DNA of 64,000 nucleotides from Hygrophila difformis (GCA_030278955.1 JAOANR010000015.1:24176064-24240063); one strand, 5' to 3'. Positions 33,875 to 45,879 are shown, counted from the stretch's first letter. The notes: a model not told the origin generated them from the letters alone. Program-made: numbers and translations.

Positions 33875-34465
33875 GTGCGAAATGAAGGGTGCGGTCTAAA
33901 CCGCACCTATCATAAACCACACCAAAAAAACCGCACGTAATGCTTTGTGAACCAAAAAATGCCTTAGAGAAAATTACATGCAGGTGCGGTCTAGTTGGTG
34001 CGATTTAAACCGCATCAACCTCATTAGACCGCACCACATATAAAGTGTTGTAATATTTATGTTGCATTCATCTCGCATAGATGCGGTCTCATCTGGATGC
34101 GGTCTATCTGGTGCGGTTTAATCCTCACCTACCATGTTAAACCGCATCACTCTTGAAACCGCATCTCATATCATGATCATATTTCATGCCTTAGCCACTT
34201 TGTCAACCAGGTGTTGTCTATCAGATGCGGTTAAACCGCATCCATAGGTTAAACCGCACCTCACCTCACCTTTTGAAGAAAAATGCCTTAGCCAAAATTT
34301 GAGCATAGATGCGGTCTATCAGGTGCGGTCTAGATCGCACCAATTGATTAAACCGCATCCCTGTAATGACCAATTATGGTGCAAGGCCAAATACTTCATC
34401 CATTGTGCATAATGATGCGGTCTAATGGGGGCGTTCTAAATCGCACCTGATTCAATAGACCGCAT
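33875..34465 (+). repeat. Palindrome array, (G/A)TGCGGT/ACCGCA(C/T) type (transcribed-side array, copy 2)
   Basis: About six units of the same build as the promoter-side array (GATGCGGTCTA, GTGCGGTTTAAACCGCA, TTAGACCGCACC), with a period near 90-100 bp and spacers containing ATGCCTTAGCCAAAATT. It lies downstream of the TATA box and so would be transcribed, each unit giving a stable hairpin. Confidence 0.9.
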
Positions 34466-35291
34466 CTGATTGTTATTTTTTTTATTATTATTTTAAAATC
34501 CCAAAAATATTTTTGTTCTTCCGAGGTGTGTAAGCTGCATGGGTGTATTGGACTTGGGCCCATTACATCTAACTCTATCAATTACACATCTCAACCCATT
34601 AGTGTCAAAATTACTGTACAATTGATACTTGTGCATCACCAAAAATCCTTCATTTATTTTTTTTATTTTTCCTTTTTATTGTGTGTATCAAATGAGTAAT
34701 AAGGAATATCACATATCAATGTTGGAAAAAAGGTCCCTTATAGGGATACGACTAGCTCGTCTTCTGTGTATTAATTATTGCTCGTTATTTTGCATGGTCT
34801 GAATTCAGACTGGTGGAAACTACGGCAAAAAGGTCTCTGTATAGGGATAACGATTAGCCACTCAGCCAGTTCCTATTTAGATACAGTTTTCTTTTCTTTA
34901 TCTTAATATCAAACCTGAATTTCGAGCTGTGATATCATTGAACAATGCCGATCAACACTGTTGTAATAGTACTGTAGTGAGAAAACATATGGGTTTTTCC
35001 TCAATTCATGGATAGTAGTACTCTCGATGATAGCGATCACTGTCATTGGAGGTCTCATTCTGTCTAAAAATCGTACCACCTGGAATAATTGGGAATTGGA
35101 CAGCAGAGGTTTGCACTCCAGATCACCCCGATTATTTCTGACCTCTTTTTAGCCAAAATCTTCTCATCTCAAGGCTAACTCACATTTGTGTATCAAATTC
35201 TGTCTAACACCGTCATATATTTTGGAGTAATTTATTTTATCTTCTCATATAAATGTATACATAATAATATTATGTAGATATTGTGGTCATA

Positions 35292-35551
35292 CTACCTCCG
35301 TGTCAGTGTAATTGTTACGCACCCTTCCGACACGCATATCGATGCACATTTTTAACGATTAAGAACTTAAATTTTGTACAACGAAAAGTTATAAAAATTT
35401 GATTGTCTAAAACTATAAGATTAGACGAATCTAACAAGATCTCACTTGACTATGTTTTTTCTTACATAACTATGATAAAAATTTGAATTAAAGTTAAACA
35501 GTGAATAGTGTCAAAAAGTCAAACGTAACAATATTTGTGAGACGGAGGAAG
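35292..35551. mobile_element. Stowaway-like MITE, 260 bp, inside the giant LTR
   Basis: The ends CTACCTCCGT and ACGGAGGAAG are flanked by TA on both sides. The interior (AGATTAGACGAATCTAACAA, GATCTCACTTGACTATG) matches the MITE halves near 7950 and 8500. It is absent from the equivalent place in copy 1 (about 19120). Confidence 0.8.
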
Positions 35552-37552
35552 TATTATTTTGGGATCCTTCCCTTGGACATAGAAGTCTTGATTTAAATCA
35601 GATGCTGCATAATAAATTTCCAACAAAAATTCCTTTATGAAATCTGGATCTGAGTAAGGGATAAATTCCACAGTTATGATTAACTTATATTCTACTAGGG
35701 GTTGATTTTGAGAACTTAGAAGCAGAGTCAGCAATTAGGTCTCACTTAGAATGAAAGGATCTGTGTTTTAATTGAGTTTAGTACCTGTGTAGGGAATGAT
35801 TTTTAAATATCAATTATTTTCTCAAAATTGCTGTGTGTTGGGAATCTAAATAAAGTATTGCACCAAATCAGTGTTAACTTGGATTCAGACGAGATGTGAT
35901 AAGTAATACTAGAGGAATAACATGTAGGCCTTGGTTATTTTCTAAGGTAGGGTTGAGTATTCTTTCAACTTCGATCCTCTTCTGCCAAAGCTTATTCTTG
36001 AGCTCGAGTGAGTACATCCGGAGTGGATTCATTTATGGATATGTTTCATTTAGTTTGTATCTCATAACTACTCAGATGTTATGAGCCCTGTGACTTATTC
36101 ATATTTGGGGAGTTCTTGATCTGCATCTGGTCACCAAGACTAGGTGCTCTTTTATACTAACGGAATGAGATAACTGTTGAAGCTTCCGAGTGATAGGATT
36201 TTAAATGCTTTCTTTACCGCTTTCCTTTAAATGCTTTTATAGAGGTCACAGGGAAGAATTAGAGGTTGGCCGCCGTATATAAGATTTAAGAGTTATGGAA
36301 TGGTTTGGGACTTGATTTGAAATTTTGGGCGTGACCGGGGGAATGATAGGAGTACATGGCATTTCAACTAATGATGTGTCAGGTGTTGCTTATCCACCAC
36401 AGATAGATAACATACCTCGGCAGGGCAGTTATAGATCTGTGGTATCTTAGATTTTGAGGTCCTGAGAGCATGTAAATTCTTACTATTAGTACCAGACTGT
36501 TAAAGGGAACATAGTATAGAATGCATAAGAGTTAGCTAACTGATGGATTATCCCAAACAAAGATCTGTGTAATTAAAATGGAAGTTTAATTGTGCTTCAT
36601 CTGAATCTTGTCTAATGTCTATTATTTTCTCCCTGTGCTTTCTGTCACATTTTACATTCGCTTTCTAGATAGTGTAGCTTAATTTAACATGTTTTTGTAG
36701 AATAACTTTAACCGCTTTCTTAAAATAATTTTTATTGCTTTCTAGAATAAATTTAACATGCTTTGTAGAATAATTTTATTGCTTTCATAGTTTAGTTTAA
36801 ATTATGTCAAGTACTCTTAAAACCAAACTCAAATTTGAATCGAGTAATCGAGTGGAAAATCTTATGAAACGGCGTGGAACCTGCTTCTGTCGCACATCCT
36901 CCAGTGAACGATCCGGTCTTACTATAAATTACTGCAATTTTTGACACCGTGCGCTTTCGGGCCACAGTTTCCTACACGAGTATATAAAAACGTGACAACC
37001 TATAAATATATCCCTAATCCCAACTCCATCTTCATAAATTGGTTTCATTAAATAAAATTAAACCGGGATTATTTTCTTTTGGGAAATTGTCAAAAGTTTC
37101 ACAACCCGATATTACTATGTTTCACCTGCGGACTCAGGCATTGTTGGGAAACAATAGGTGGACGCCTTTAGTACATTGTTCTTCCTGAATTTGACGAATG
37201 GTATCCCTTGGTAGGGGAATCTTTCCGAGTCAACTCGGAAATACTCAATAGTCTGTATGGCATTAATGACGTTGAATCAGGACCTAGAAAGAAACATGCT
37301 CAACTCGCCATTCAAGAGCCAGTTCGAGCTGCAGATAGATTCCGTCCTCTCACAGGAGATGACAAACATAAGAGAAATTTCAAATCTGGCTCTAAAGCCA
37401 TTACTTCCCCTCGCAAGAAAGTTGCCCGAAAGTAGGTTGTTTCAGGTAAGCCTATCTTGTTATTTCAATATACTTATGTTTGCATTTTGTCTCCCTCATA
37501 TGCCGATTGTTTTTTCTGTCAGATGATGAAGGGGGGAATTGCCGCCGATTTC

Positions 37553-40500
37553 TGTAGATTTTGATATCTCACATACACACAAGACACTTTACACTTTTGA
37601 TATCTAAAAACGATAACCAAAAGCGGAGAGTTGTTTAGCTAAAGCTTGCTTTGTATTTCTTGCTTTGCTTCGCTCTGAGAATTACAATAATCTGAGTACC
37701 TATTTATAGAAATGAAAACGCACACAATACAATTAACACATGCTAAAACTATTCTTATAGTGGCTTCAATACTTTCGGCGCCGTAGATGAGAATTCAACC
37801 GGACGGCTTTACTGTTACTTTGATGGCTTCAACAAATACGACATTTGACGTTTATGCCGTTTTTCCAACAAAACTCCCCCGTAAACTTCAAATGCTTCTG
37901 CCATCTGTCATTCCTATCATATTCTTGAACTTGTCGAGCAGTACCTTTGGCAATGGCTTTGTAAATATGTCTGCCACTTGTTCATGGCTTGCCACATGCA
38001 TTAGTTCCACATTTCCGCTTTTCACATGATCTCGGATAAAGTGGAAATGAACATCAATGTGTTTGCTTCTTTCATGATTCACTGGATTCTTCGCCAATTC
38101 AATTGCGGATTTGTTGTCTATATGAATCACTGTTCCGTTTGACTGCTTCATCTCCATCTTGCTCAGTAGATTTCTTAGCCATACTGCATGACATACACAC
38201 CAAGATGCTGCTACATATTCAGCTTCACATGTTGAGAGCGTCACGATCGGTTGCTTCTTTGAAAGCCAAGTGAAAGCATTATTTCCCAGAAAGAACGCGT
38301 ACCCTGCAATACTTTTTCGGTCATCAATATCTCCACACCAATCACTGTCAGAGTATCCAATCAGCTTGTAATCTTCTATCCTCGAGTAGAACAATCCATG
38401 TGACGCTGTTCCTTGAATGTACCTAAGGATTCTCTTTAACGCCTTCCAGTGTGAGTAAGTTGGGTTCTCCATGAACCGACTCACAACGCCAACACTTAGT
38501 GCAATATCTGGCCTTGTGCATGTGAGGTAGCGAAGGCTTCCAACCAAGCTTCTGTACCTTGCTGGATCAACTTGTTCTCCTTCATCAAACTTTGAAAGTT
38601 TTGTTCCAGGTTCCATAGGTGTTGATACGGGGTTGCACTTCTCCATCTTGAATTCTTTCAAGATCTTCTTCGCATATGTCTCCTGTGATACAAAGATGCC
38701 TCTTTCGGTTTGTCTAACTTCTAGACCAAGGAAGAACTTCATCAAGCCTAAATCAGTCATCTCAAACTCCTGTTTCATTCTTCTCTTGAAGTCTTCTATC
38801 ATCTCATCACTGTTACCCATGAAAATGAGGTCATCAACATAAAGAGCAACAAACAAAATGTTACCTCCATTTTTCTTGATGTAGAGGGCATGCTCGTAGG
38901 GACATTGCTCAAACCCATTCTCCTTGAGATATGCATCAATGTGAGTATTCCACGCTCGCGGTGCTTGCTTTAGCCCATAAAGCGCTTTCTTCAACTTCAA
39001 CACCTTTGTTTCTCCTCCAAGTTTCAGATAACCTGGTGGTTGCTCAATGTAGACTTCTTCTTCGAGTACACCATTCAAGAACGCTGTCTTGACATCCATT
39101 TGGAATATTGGCCATTTGTACTGAGCAGCTTGAGAAATAAGTAGACGGATTGTCTCCATTCTTGCGACAGGGGCAAAGACTTCATCATAATCGATTCCTT
39201 CCTTTTGCTTGTATCCCTTTGCAACAAGCCGAGCTTTGTATCGTTCAATCTCCCCTTGTGCATCCATCTTTTTCTTATAGACCCATTTCACTCCAATGGT
39301 CTGACTTCCTTTGGGTAATTCAGTGAGCTCCCATGTGTTGTTGCGCTCGATTGCTTCAATTTCTTCATTCATGGCTGCCTTCCATTTTTCATCTAGTACG
39401 GCATCTTCATACTTGATATTTTCAGAATCTGCCAACAAACATACAAGATGTACCTCTGTAGAGTCGTATAAATCTTGGAGACTTCTCATCCGGGGTTGTC
39501 GTGGCTCATCTTCTTCTTCTTCTTCATTTTCTTCAACAATTTCAGGATTTGTTGATAGAACTGTCGGAACAACGGCTGACGATTCTGCGACTTCGTTGGT
39601 AACTTCCTTTGAGTTATTCCAGTCCCATTCACTTGCTTCATTCACTCGCACATCTCGACTCTCTTTTGCAAAGTGTCCCATCTTGCCACAATTGTAACAA
39701 CCCTCGTTGTTGCAGTCTTCGGCATGGTGACCATATTTGTGGCACTTTTGGCATTTGACGTGGGAATAATTTGATCGACCGCCTCTTCCTCGAGCGCGTC
39801 CTCTTCCACGCCAGTTTGCTTGACTTCCTTGAAATTTGTCCTTATGGTATCCTTCATAATTGTTGCCTTGGATACCACGACCGTATCCACGATTTCCACG
39901 GTCATGTCCTCTCCCCCGAAAATTTCGAGTGTAGAGAACCTTTTCATCTTTAATTGATGCCTTGGTCTGGAGTGCCTGGTCGAGTGACTCCTCTTTCTTT
40001 TTCTTTTTCCTTTGTTCATGTGCTTCGAGAGATCCAGCGAGCTCTTCAACGGTGAGCACTTTGAGGTCCTTCGATTCTTCAATCGCACACACAACGTTTT
40101 CGAAATCATTGGTTAATGATCTCAATATTTTCTCCACAATTCTGGCATCGGACAATTCTTCACCGTTCCGATTGAGTTGGTTTGCCACGGTCTGGACACG
40201 TGTGATGTAGTCGGACACGTTTTCTGACTCTTTCATTTTCATGCTTTCAAGCTCTCCACGAAGGGTTTGGAGACGCACTTGCTTTACCCTTTCGGCTCCT
40301 TTGAATGATTTTTCCAGGATGTCCCATGCTTCTTTTGAGGTGGTGGCACCGGATATTTTTTCGAAGCCTGATTCGTCAACGGCTCGGAATAACATGTACA
40401 GGGCTCCGCCATCTTTGGACCGTGCATCTTTCAATGCTTTTTATTCTGATGCAGTTAATTTCCCGGTATTTTCTGGTTCTACAAAACCATTTTGAACCAT

Positions 40501-41580
40501 GTCCCATGCATCTTGAGCTCCGAGAAGGGCTTTCATTTGAATACTCCACTTCTCATAATTTGCTTTTGTAAGCTGCGGCAGTGACATTTGTCCCGTAATA
40601 ATCGCCATTGGACCTGTATATATATTTGAATCTCCCAAAATAAATACGGATGATAGAGTTGTATTTAAAATCTAATGGGCCCCACTCCCTTTATTTTTTT
40701 TATTTGTTTTTTATTTTACTTGGCCTTGAGCTCTTGGTCTGCAATTTGAATTAGTCTTCACGTCCTTTTCAATAGAAAACAGGCCCCACTCTCTTTAATT
40801 CAACGCCTAACTCCTTTAATTTTTAATGCCCACCGATGCACTTGAAATGGTCACCACTTTTAATAAATGGCTTGTCTCCTGCACTCTTCTTTTTCCTTCT
40901 CAATTACTTTCTTCCCACCGCAGCAACAACAACTAGTAGTAGAAGTGTTGGATGGAGAATAATGGATTCGGACCTAGAGAGAGCAGCAGCTGCTGGCGAC
41001 GACGGTGTGGACTTCGCGGTGGCTGGAGGCGAAGCGTTGCACAGGTTGCTGGGCTTGGGCACACCGTGAACGGCAGAGCAAGACAGCAACGGTGGGAGCT
41101 GAGCAGCGCTGTGGCAGTGCGGGTTCGCCGGAAAGAGGTTGCAGGCGGCGGACAGCAGCTCGGGGGAAACCACGGTGGGTAAATTTAATTTTTTTAATTT
41201 GAATGTTTATACTCAAACCTGTTTTGCTCTGAGTTCGGATCACTCAGGCTCTGATACCAATTTGTAGATTTTGATATCTCACATACACACAAGACACTTT
41301 TCACTTTTGATATCTAAAAACAATAACCAAAAGCGGAGAGTTGTTTAGCTAAAGCTTGCTTTGTATTTCTTGCTTTGCTTCGCTCTGAGAATTACAATAA
41401 TCTGAGTACCTATTTATAGAAATGAAAACGCACACAATACAATTAACACATGCTAAAACTATTCTTATAGTGGCTTCAATACTTTCGGCGCCGTAGATGA
41501 GAATTCAACTGGACGGCTTTACTGTTACTTTGATGGCTTCAACAAATATGACATTTGACGTTTATGCCGTTTTTCCAACA
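37553..41580 (-). mobile_element. Ty1/Copia retrotransposon, internally deleted, 4028 bp
   Basis: Two LTRs of 318 bp (37553-37870 and 41263-41580) with TGTAGATT...CCAACA ends and a perfect duplication ATTTC at 37548-37552 and 41581-41585. Read on the minus strand: 5' LTR, PBS TGGTATCAGAGCC (about 41249-41261, initiator tRNA-Met type), leader, gag, then RT-RNase H, then polypurine tract ACGGGGGAGTTT (37871-37882) and 3' LTR. I find only four differences between the LTRs, so the insertion is young. It lies in an exon of the PMD pseudogene. Confidence 0.95.
37888..40638 (-). pseudogene. Copia Gag fused in frame to RT-RNase H; protease and integrase deleted; one nonsense codon
   Basis: The ORF starts at 40638 (MGDSNIYTGPMAIITGQMSL). 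After 65 codons an in-frame TAA (40441-40443) interrupts it; from there 850 codons are open to 37888. Domains in order: UBN2-type Gag; a zinc knuckle [14 protein letters not shown]; a second knuckle [14 protein letters not shown] whose last Cys is Ser; then, with no protease (DSGA) or integrase (HHCC, DDE), an acidic linker ([16 protein letters not shown]) and a full reverse transcriptase ([24 protein letters not shown] box) and RNase H ([11 protein letters not shown]). The deletion has kept the frame. The element could not integrate by itself and would need proteins supplied in trans. Confidence 0.9.
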
Positions 41581-42077
41581 ATTTCTTCAGTTTCTAAGAA
41601 GAAGAAAAATGAATGTTCTTATACCAATCTATCGGCACAGGAGGGGATACGGAGACCGGCAACAGTTTCAGTTCCCCAGTCACAGTCTCGGCACTCTTCG
41701 CCTTCTGAAGAAGAACCAGAGCCAAATGAGGCTCTGACCTTGAATCCTGCGCAACGTAGACATGTATACACCATTAGAGTTTTGGTTCTTCACTATCTTG
41801 TTTGTCTTAGCGCCTCTTTTCTGTTTATTTTTAGGGTGAACCAGTGGCGGATAATTCCTCTCTGATCAAGAAAACCTTTGATGTCCATCTTATCCAGTCC
41901 ACAAGTGATATCAGAATTTCTGATATAATCGGTCTTGATACAGTACCCCATTACCTCATTTGCTATTTTCTTTTCTTTTGCCCAGATGGTTCAAGTACCC
42001 TAACCTTCTCGAGGTGTGGAATTATTACAAGCTATGTCATCAGATTCTGAAGAGGATGTAATACTTCAAGAGACCAT

Positions 42078-44997
42078 TGTAATACCCGAGATTTTTTTTA
42101 TAAAAAGAAATGGAATTAAATTCAAGAAAGAAAAGAATTTTAATTTCAAGAACCCACGAGGTCGGAAACAATTTAAATGAATAAATTATTACACGGAAGT
42201 CAAAAGACGACAAACTAAAAGCCGACAAATCCAAAACCGACGGACTTAAGATTTCAAAAACGAAATCAATTTCAAGTCGAAATAAATTTAAGACATGAAT
42301 TTTAATCCGAGAATGACCCGAAAAATCGAACCGAGAACGTAGGAGGAAAGAAACCCAAACAGAGAGCAGAAAAGGGCCGACGGAGATGAAACGGCCCAGC
42401 CCGGCGCAAGGCCAGGCCAGGCCACGCGCTGCCCGCGCGCAAGCGCGCCGTGGGCGCGCCGGAGGAGCAGCCTGCGAGGAAGCTGCTGTCAAGCCATTAA
42501 ATCCGCGAATTTTCGGGCATAAACAAGGGAAACCGATTTCCTGATCATGGAGAAGATGTCCTTGCCATATTTACACCATGTCAATCCTCTAAATCCCCCA
42601 TTACAGCCCCAAGAATCCTCCCTTACCATTGCACACTTTCTTCCCACCTTCATCAACCCGAAAACCCTAAAGATTTGAACTTGTAGACTGCCCGACGAGG
42701 AAAATCCGAGCAAGGGAGACGAGTTGAGCAAGGTGCTGAGTATAGACTGTTGGTAAGAAGTAATTTAGATTCACCCTTCGAATGTTTAAGTCAATCTTAC
42801 GATCTAACTATGAGTTTTATTCCTGCGTTTCGTTTCATGGCCAAAAGAGGAAGAGAACGTGGTGAATTGATCTATCCGTAGCAATCCAGGCGGAGCCAAC
42901 CGTCCAAATCATCCTAGAACTCGTCCACAGTAAGTTAATTCTTCTCATAACCGTTTTGGTGCCTTAAAATCGAATGGAATGCAAGTTTTAATCAACACAC
43001 GAAAATTTGTCCCAAACACCCTCCCTATGCGCAATTTCTGAAATCCAATTTTTAGACCCTTTTCGAGCTTTCAAACGGAGAAACTTAAAACTGCAAAATT
43101 GTTCCTAAGGACTTAAAGTATACTGTGTTAAATTTTCTGAAATTTTCGTCGATGTTTGGTCCGTCAAATCGAATCTGGTATATTCTGCGTTTTCGTTTAA
43201 AACCCAACCTGTGACAGTTTTGCGTGTTCGACTCCCTTGACGTTTTACTAATGGATCCCATCAAAACTAAACTTTTATGTAAAAACAAAAGTTGTAGCTA
43301 ACTGTCTAAATATTGTGTCCGTAAAATTTCACACGTTTTCGTTAAGTTTTGATGCTCGAAATTTCACCGAGAAGATTCTGCGTTTTTAAATACTTTCGAA
43401 AATCCTGACAGCTTTCATATGCGGACTTCATGTGGATTTTTCTCTCACCTTCGGTCGAAACTAATCTTTGATGTGAACATAAAAGTTGTAGATATTTGTC
43501 TCAAGATTATGCCCGTAAAATTTCGTGAACTTTCGTTAACGTTTGTATCTTCAAATTGATCCGAACAGCCTGTGTTTTTGAAAAGAAAACTAGACAGATT
43601 TTTATCCGAACTTGATGCGCGGATCTTATCTGATCCGGAGTGTTTCCGGACAAGATACCTCTAATAGAACTTGTTCATTTTTGTGTGATTTACATGCCTG
43701 TAAAATTTCATAATTTTCGGAGTTCGTTACTAGGTCGGAAACATGTTCTAAAAACAGTGCGCTGTTACCGGAAAGTGGCAGATTATACTTTTTAAGAAGA
43801 TCGTAAAATTTGACTTGTTTCCTTACCCGATTTCGAGAAACCTAAAACTCAAAAGTTGTTCGTTAGGGTGTCGTTGGTACACTGAGTAAATTTCATAGTG
43901 ATCGCCTTAAGAATGAATTTTTGAAACCAAAAGGCGTAATCTGCGACGTGTGCGCTTACTAAACCTTGAGATTTATGGGAAACTTTCCTTGCGACACTTT
44001 CAACAATTTTGAAAACATTATGATTTATGATCGAATTGGGAACTATGAAATCTTGAATATGTGGCTTGTGGACATAAGAGCCCAAGCGTACGACTAGCGG
44101 ACATAAGAGCCCTAGTGAAACATAAATTATGAGGCTTGTGAACATAAGAGCCCAAGCGTACGACTAGCGGACATAAGAGCCCTAGTGAAGCATTAATTAT
44201 GAGGCTTGTGGACATAAGAGCCCAAGCGTACGACTAGAGGACATAAGAGCCCTAGTGAAGTATCGACCATGAGGCTTGTCGACATAAGAGCCCTAGCGAA
44301 TGGTGATTTGTAAGACTTGTGGACATAAGTGCCCAAGTGAAAACAAAAGTAGAAGAATGAAATATTAGCTATGCGAGAACATATAATCTATCCCATGAAT
44401 TATGAAACCCTTCGACTTATAGTAAATTCCTTGTGTTAAATTTCAAAAAATCTATATATTTAGTGTTTGTGTACGTCTCTTTACGTTTAGAATCATGCAG
44501 TTAAATTCTTATTATTAGTGTTGACAAAATACATTTTTATATTATAAAATGTGCATGAGTAAAAAGGAGAATTTTTATTAAGTATATTTTAAAACCCATT
44601 ATTGTTATGTTAAGAATTAACTTACTCAGTATTTTATATACTGATAAAACCGTTGTTTCATTTTTTTTTACAGAGTATGAAAAATGGCATGAGCATGCAC
44701 GCATATTGGGGGCTCGGGAATTAAATTAATAGTTGTGAATGTTATATCTTGTTATACCTAAATTACCCGCTGCGTTTTGGCCATGTCGGCCCATATTTAA
44801 ATTTTCCGCTGCGACTTATTTTATTTTGTGTGGATTATACTATGTAACTTTAAAATAAATCGTTTTGGGCTTACTTTTAATTTATTTGAATTACCATTAG
44901 CCTTGCATCTCTCAAGTGAGCTCGAATGAACTCGTGTCTTGCTTGGGAGGTGTGGCGGTGGCATCCCGGCCTGGGTTATCAAATCCGGGGTGTTACA
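42078..44997 (+). mobile_element. Ty3/Gypsy solo LTR, 2920 bp
   Basis: It starts TGTAATACCCGAG and ends GGGGTGTTACA, with a perfect duplication ACCAT at 42073-42077 and 44998-45002. No coding region. A 44055-44340 minisatellite lies towards the 3' end. It interrupts an exon of the PMD pseudogene, and the exon frame is continuous when it is removed. Confidence 0.93.
44055..44340 (+). repeat. Minisatellite, unit of about 60 bp (GAGGCTTGTGGACATAAGAG)
   Basis: Four to five copies of a composite unit: GAGGCTTGTGGACATAAGAG, CCCAAGCGTACGACTAG, GGACATAAGAGCCCTAGTGAA. It lies inside the Gypsy solo LTR, in the same part of the LTR as the GGTTCGATTCC array of the element at 47160. Confidence 0.85.
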
Positions 44998-45879
44998 ACC
45001 ATCCTTACTAGTCTGTCGAGTCCAGACCAGATATTCAAACAACTGCGCTTGTGTCAGTTCAACAGGTAACTTAGCTTGTTACGTCCAATGATTCGTGATA
45101 TCTCTTCTTATGATCTGTTTTATTGTCATATCACGTTTGGCCAAACTGAGGCCACTGTAACTAGAGATTCGCCACGTGCCATGATGGAGGAAAATCCGAC
45201 AGAAGCTGTAAGTTATTTTCCTTATATGTTGGCTTGGACTTCACCGATATTATGATCTTAATTGTGTGCCTTTAGAGATCACTCAAGTGGATGATCCTAT
45301 CGTTGACGAAAAAACGGCAAATGGCAGGAACATTGCTTCGAATGCCGAACATCCATATGAAAATACGGATGTTTCGATTCTGACTAATGCCTCTCAGGAT
45401 CATGTATGTATTTTCAGTTACTCTCTGTTACAATTCTTCTTAACTTGTTTTTTAGAGATTAAGAAACTGGCCGTTTTATGAATGGGGTGGATCCAACAAG
45501 TAGTTTCAGAGGATCTGGGCTAGCATAATAGGGCAGCTACTCAAACTCCCGACATTGTTGTGCAAGTTTCTGGACATACTACGGATATGGCCTCTTCCTC
45601 TTCCTATCCGAGCAATACTTTTGTTGTGGGTGAAGGGTCGCAAAGGCCAACGTGGCTAAACCACTATCGACCAAGCTCTTCAATTCATGTCTTCGACCTT
45701 TATTCATCGTGTCAAAATAAGGTATTTGAAATGGCATCCATACCATAGTACGGATTGGAACGAAACTCGCCCAACGAACGAATGGTATGACTTTATTGAT
45801 GACTTGATGAATTGTGTGGAGAGAATCAAGATCTCAACAACAATTACCAAGAAAATTCTAATTATGAATTTTTAGGTCT

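Larger units (their letters stand above)
32230..37101 (+). mobile_element. Giant LTR family, copy 2: solo LTR of 4872 bp
   Basis: It starts TGATAATGGCCAAAATTG and ends TTGTCAAAAGTTTCA (TG...CA), with a perfect 5-bp duplication CAACC at 32225-32229 and 37102-37106. It contains no coding region. The putative promoter is at 33090, giving about 860 bp of U3 and about 4 kb of R-U5. Palindrome arrays lie at 32525-32990 and 33875-34465, and a Stowaway MITE at 35292-35551. It interrupts the PMD pseudogene. Confidence 0.9.
30913..45873 (+). pseudogene. Plant mobile domain (PMD, aminotransferase-like) gene, broken by three nested insertions
   Basis: A plus-strand gene starts at about 30913 (MEHILDEATNLSPSWFVLQD) and its recognisable pieces run to 45873. 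PMD hallmarks are KKYVAFLLYWFNSYVI (about 31540), FRLARGDKLSIGAFFLAQLY (about 31620) and HQFGCAQGIS (about 32130). Beyond the domain, short exons with usable splice sites can be followed: 37102-37445, 37522-37552 plus 41586-41765, about 41836-41940, about 42020-42077 plus 45003-45068, then Ser/Glu-rich exons at 45275-45410 and 45540-45870. The reading frame continues across the insertion points. Frameshifts and stops (for example the TGA near 31577 and breaks near 31080 and 31850) show it is dead. PMD proteins are found in plant silencing factors such as MAIN and in transposons. Whether this copy was a host gene or transposon cargo is open. Confidence 0.7.

Noticed and set aside
32525..34465. 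CRISPR-like array
   Set aside because: Regularly spaced palindromic repeats, but spacers are homologous between units and copies, there are no cas genes and the DNA is a plant retrotransposon.
39642..40109. 155-codon minus-strand frame
   Set aside because: Alternative frame of the Copia Gag region.
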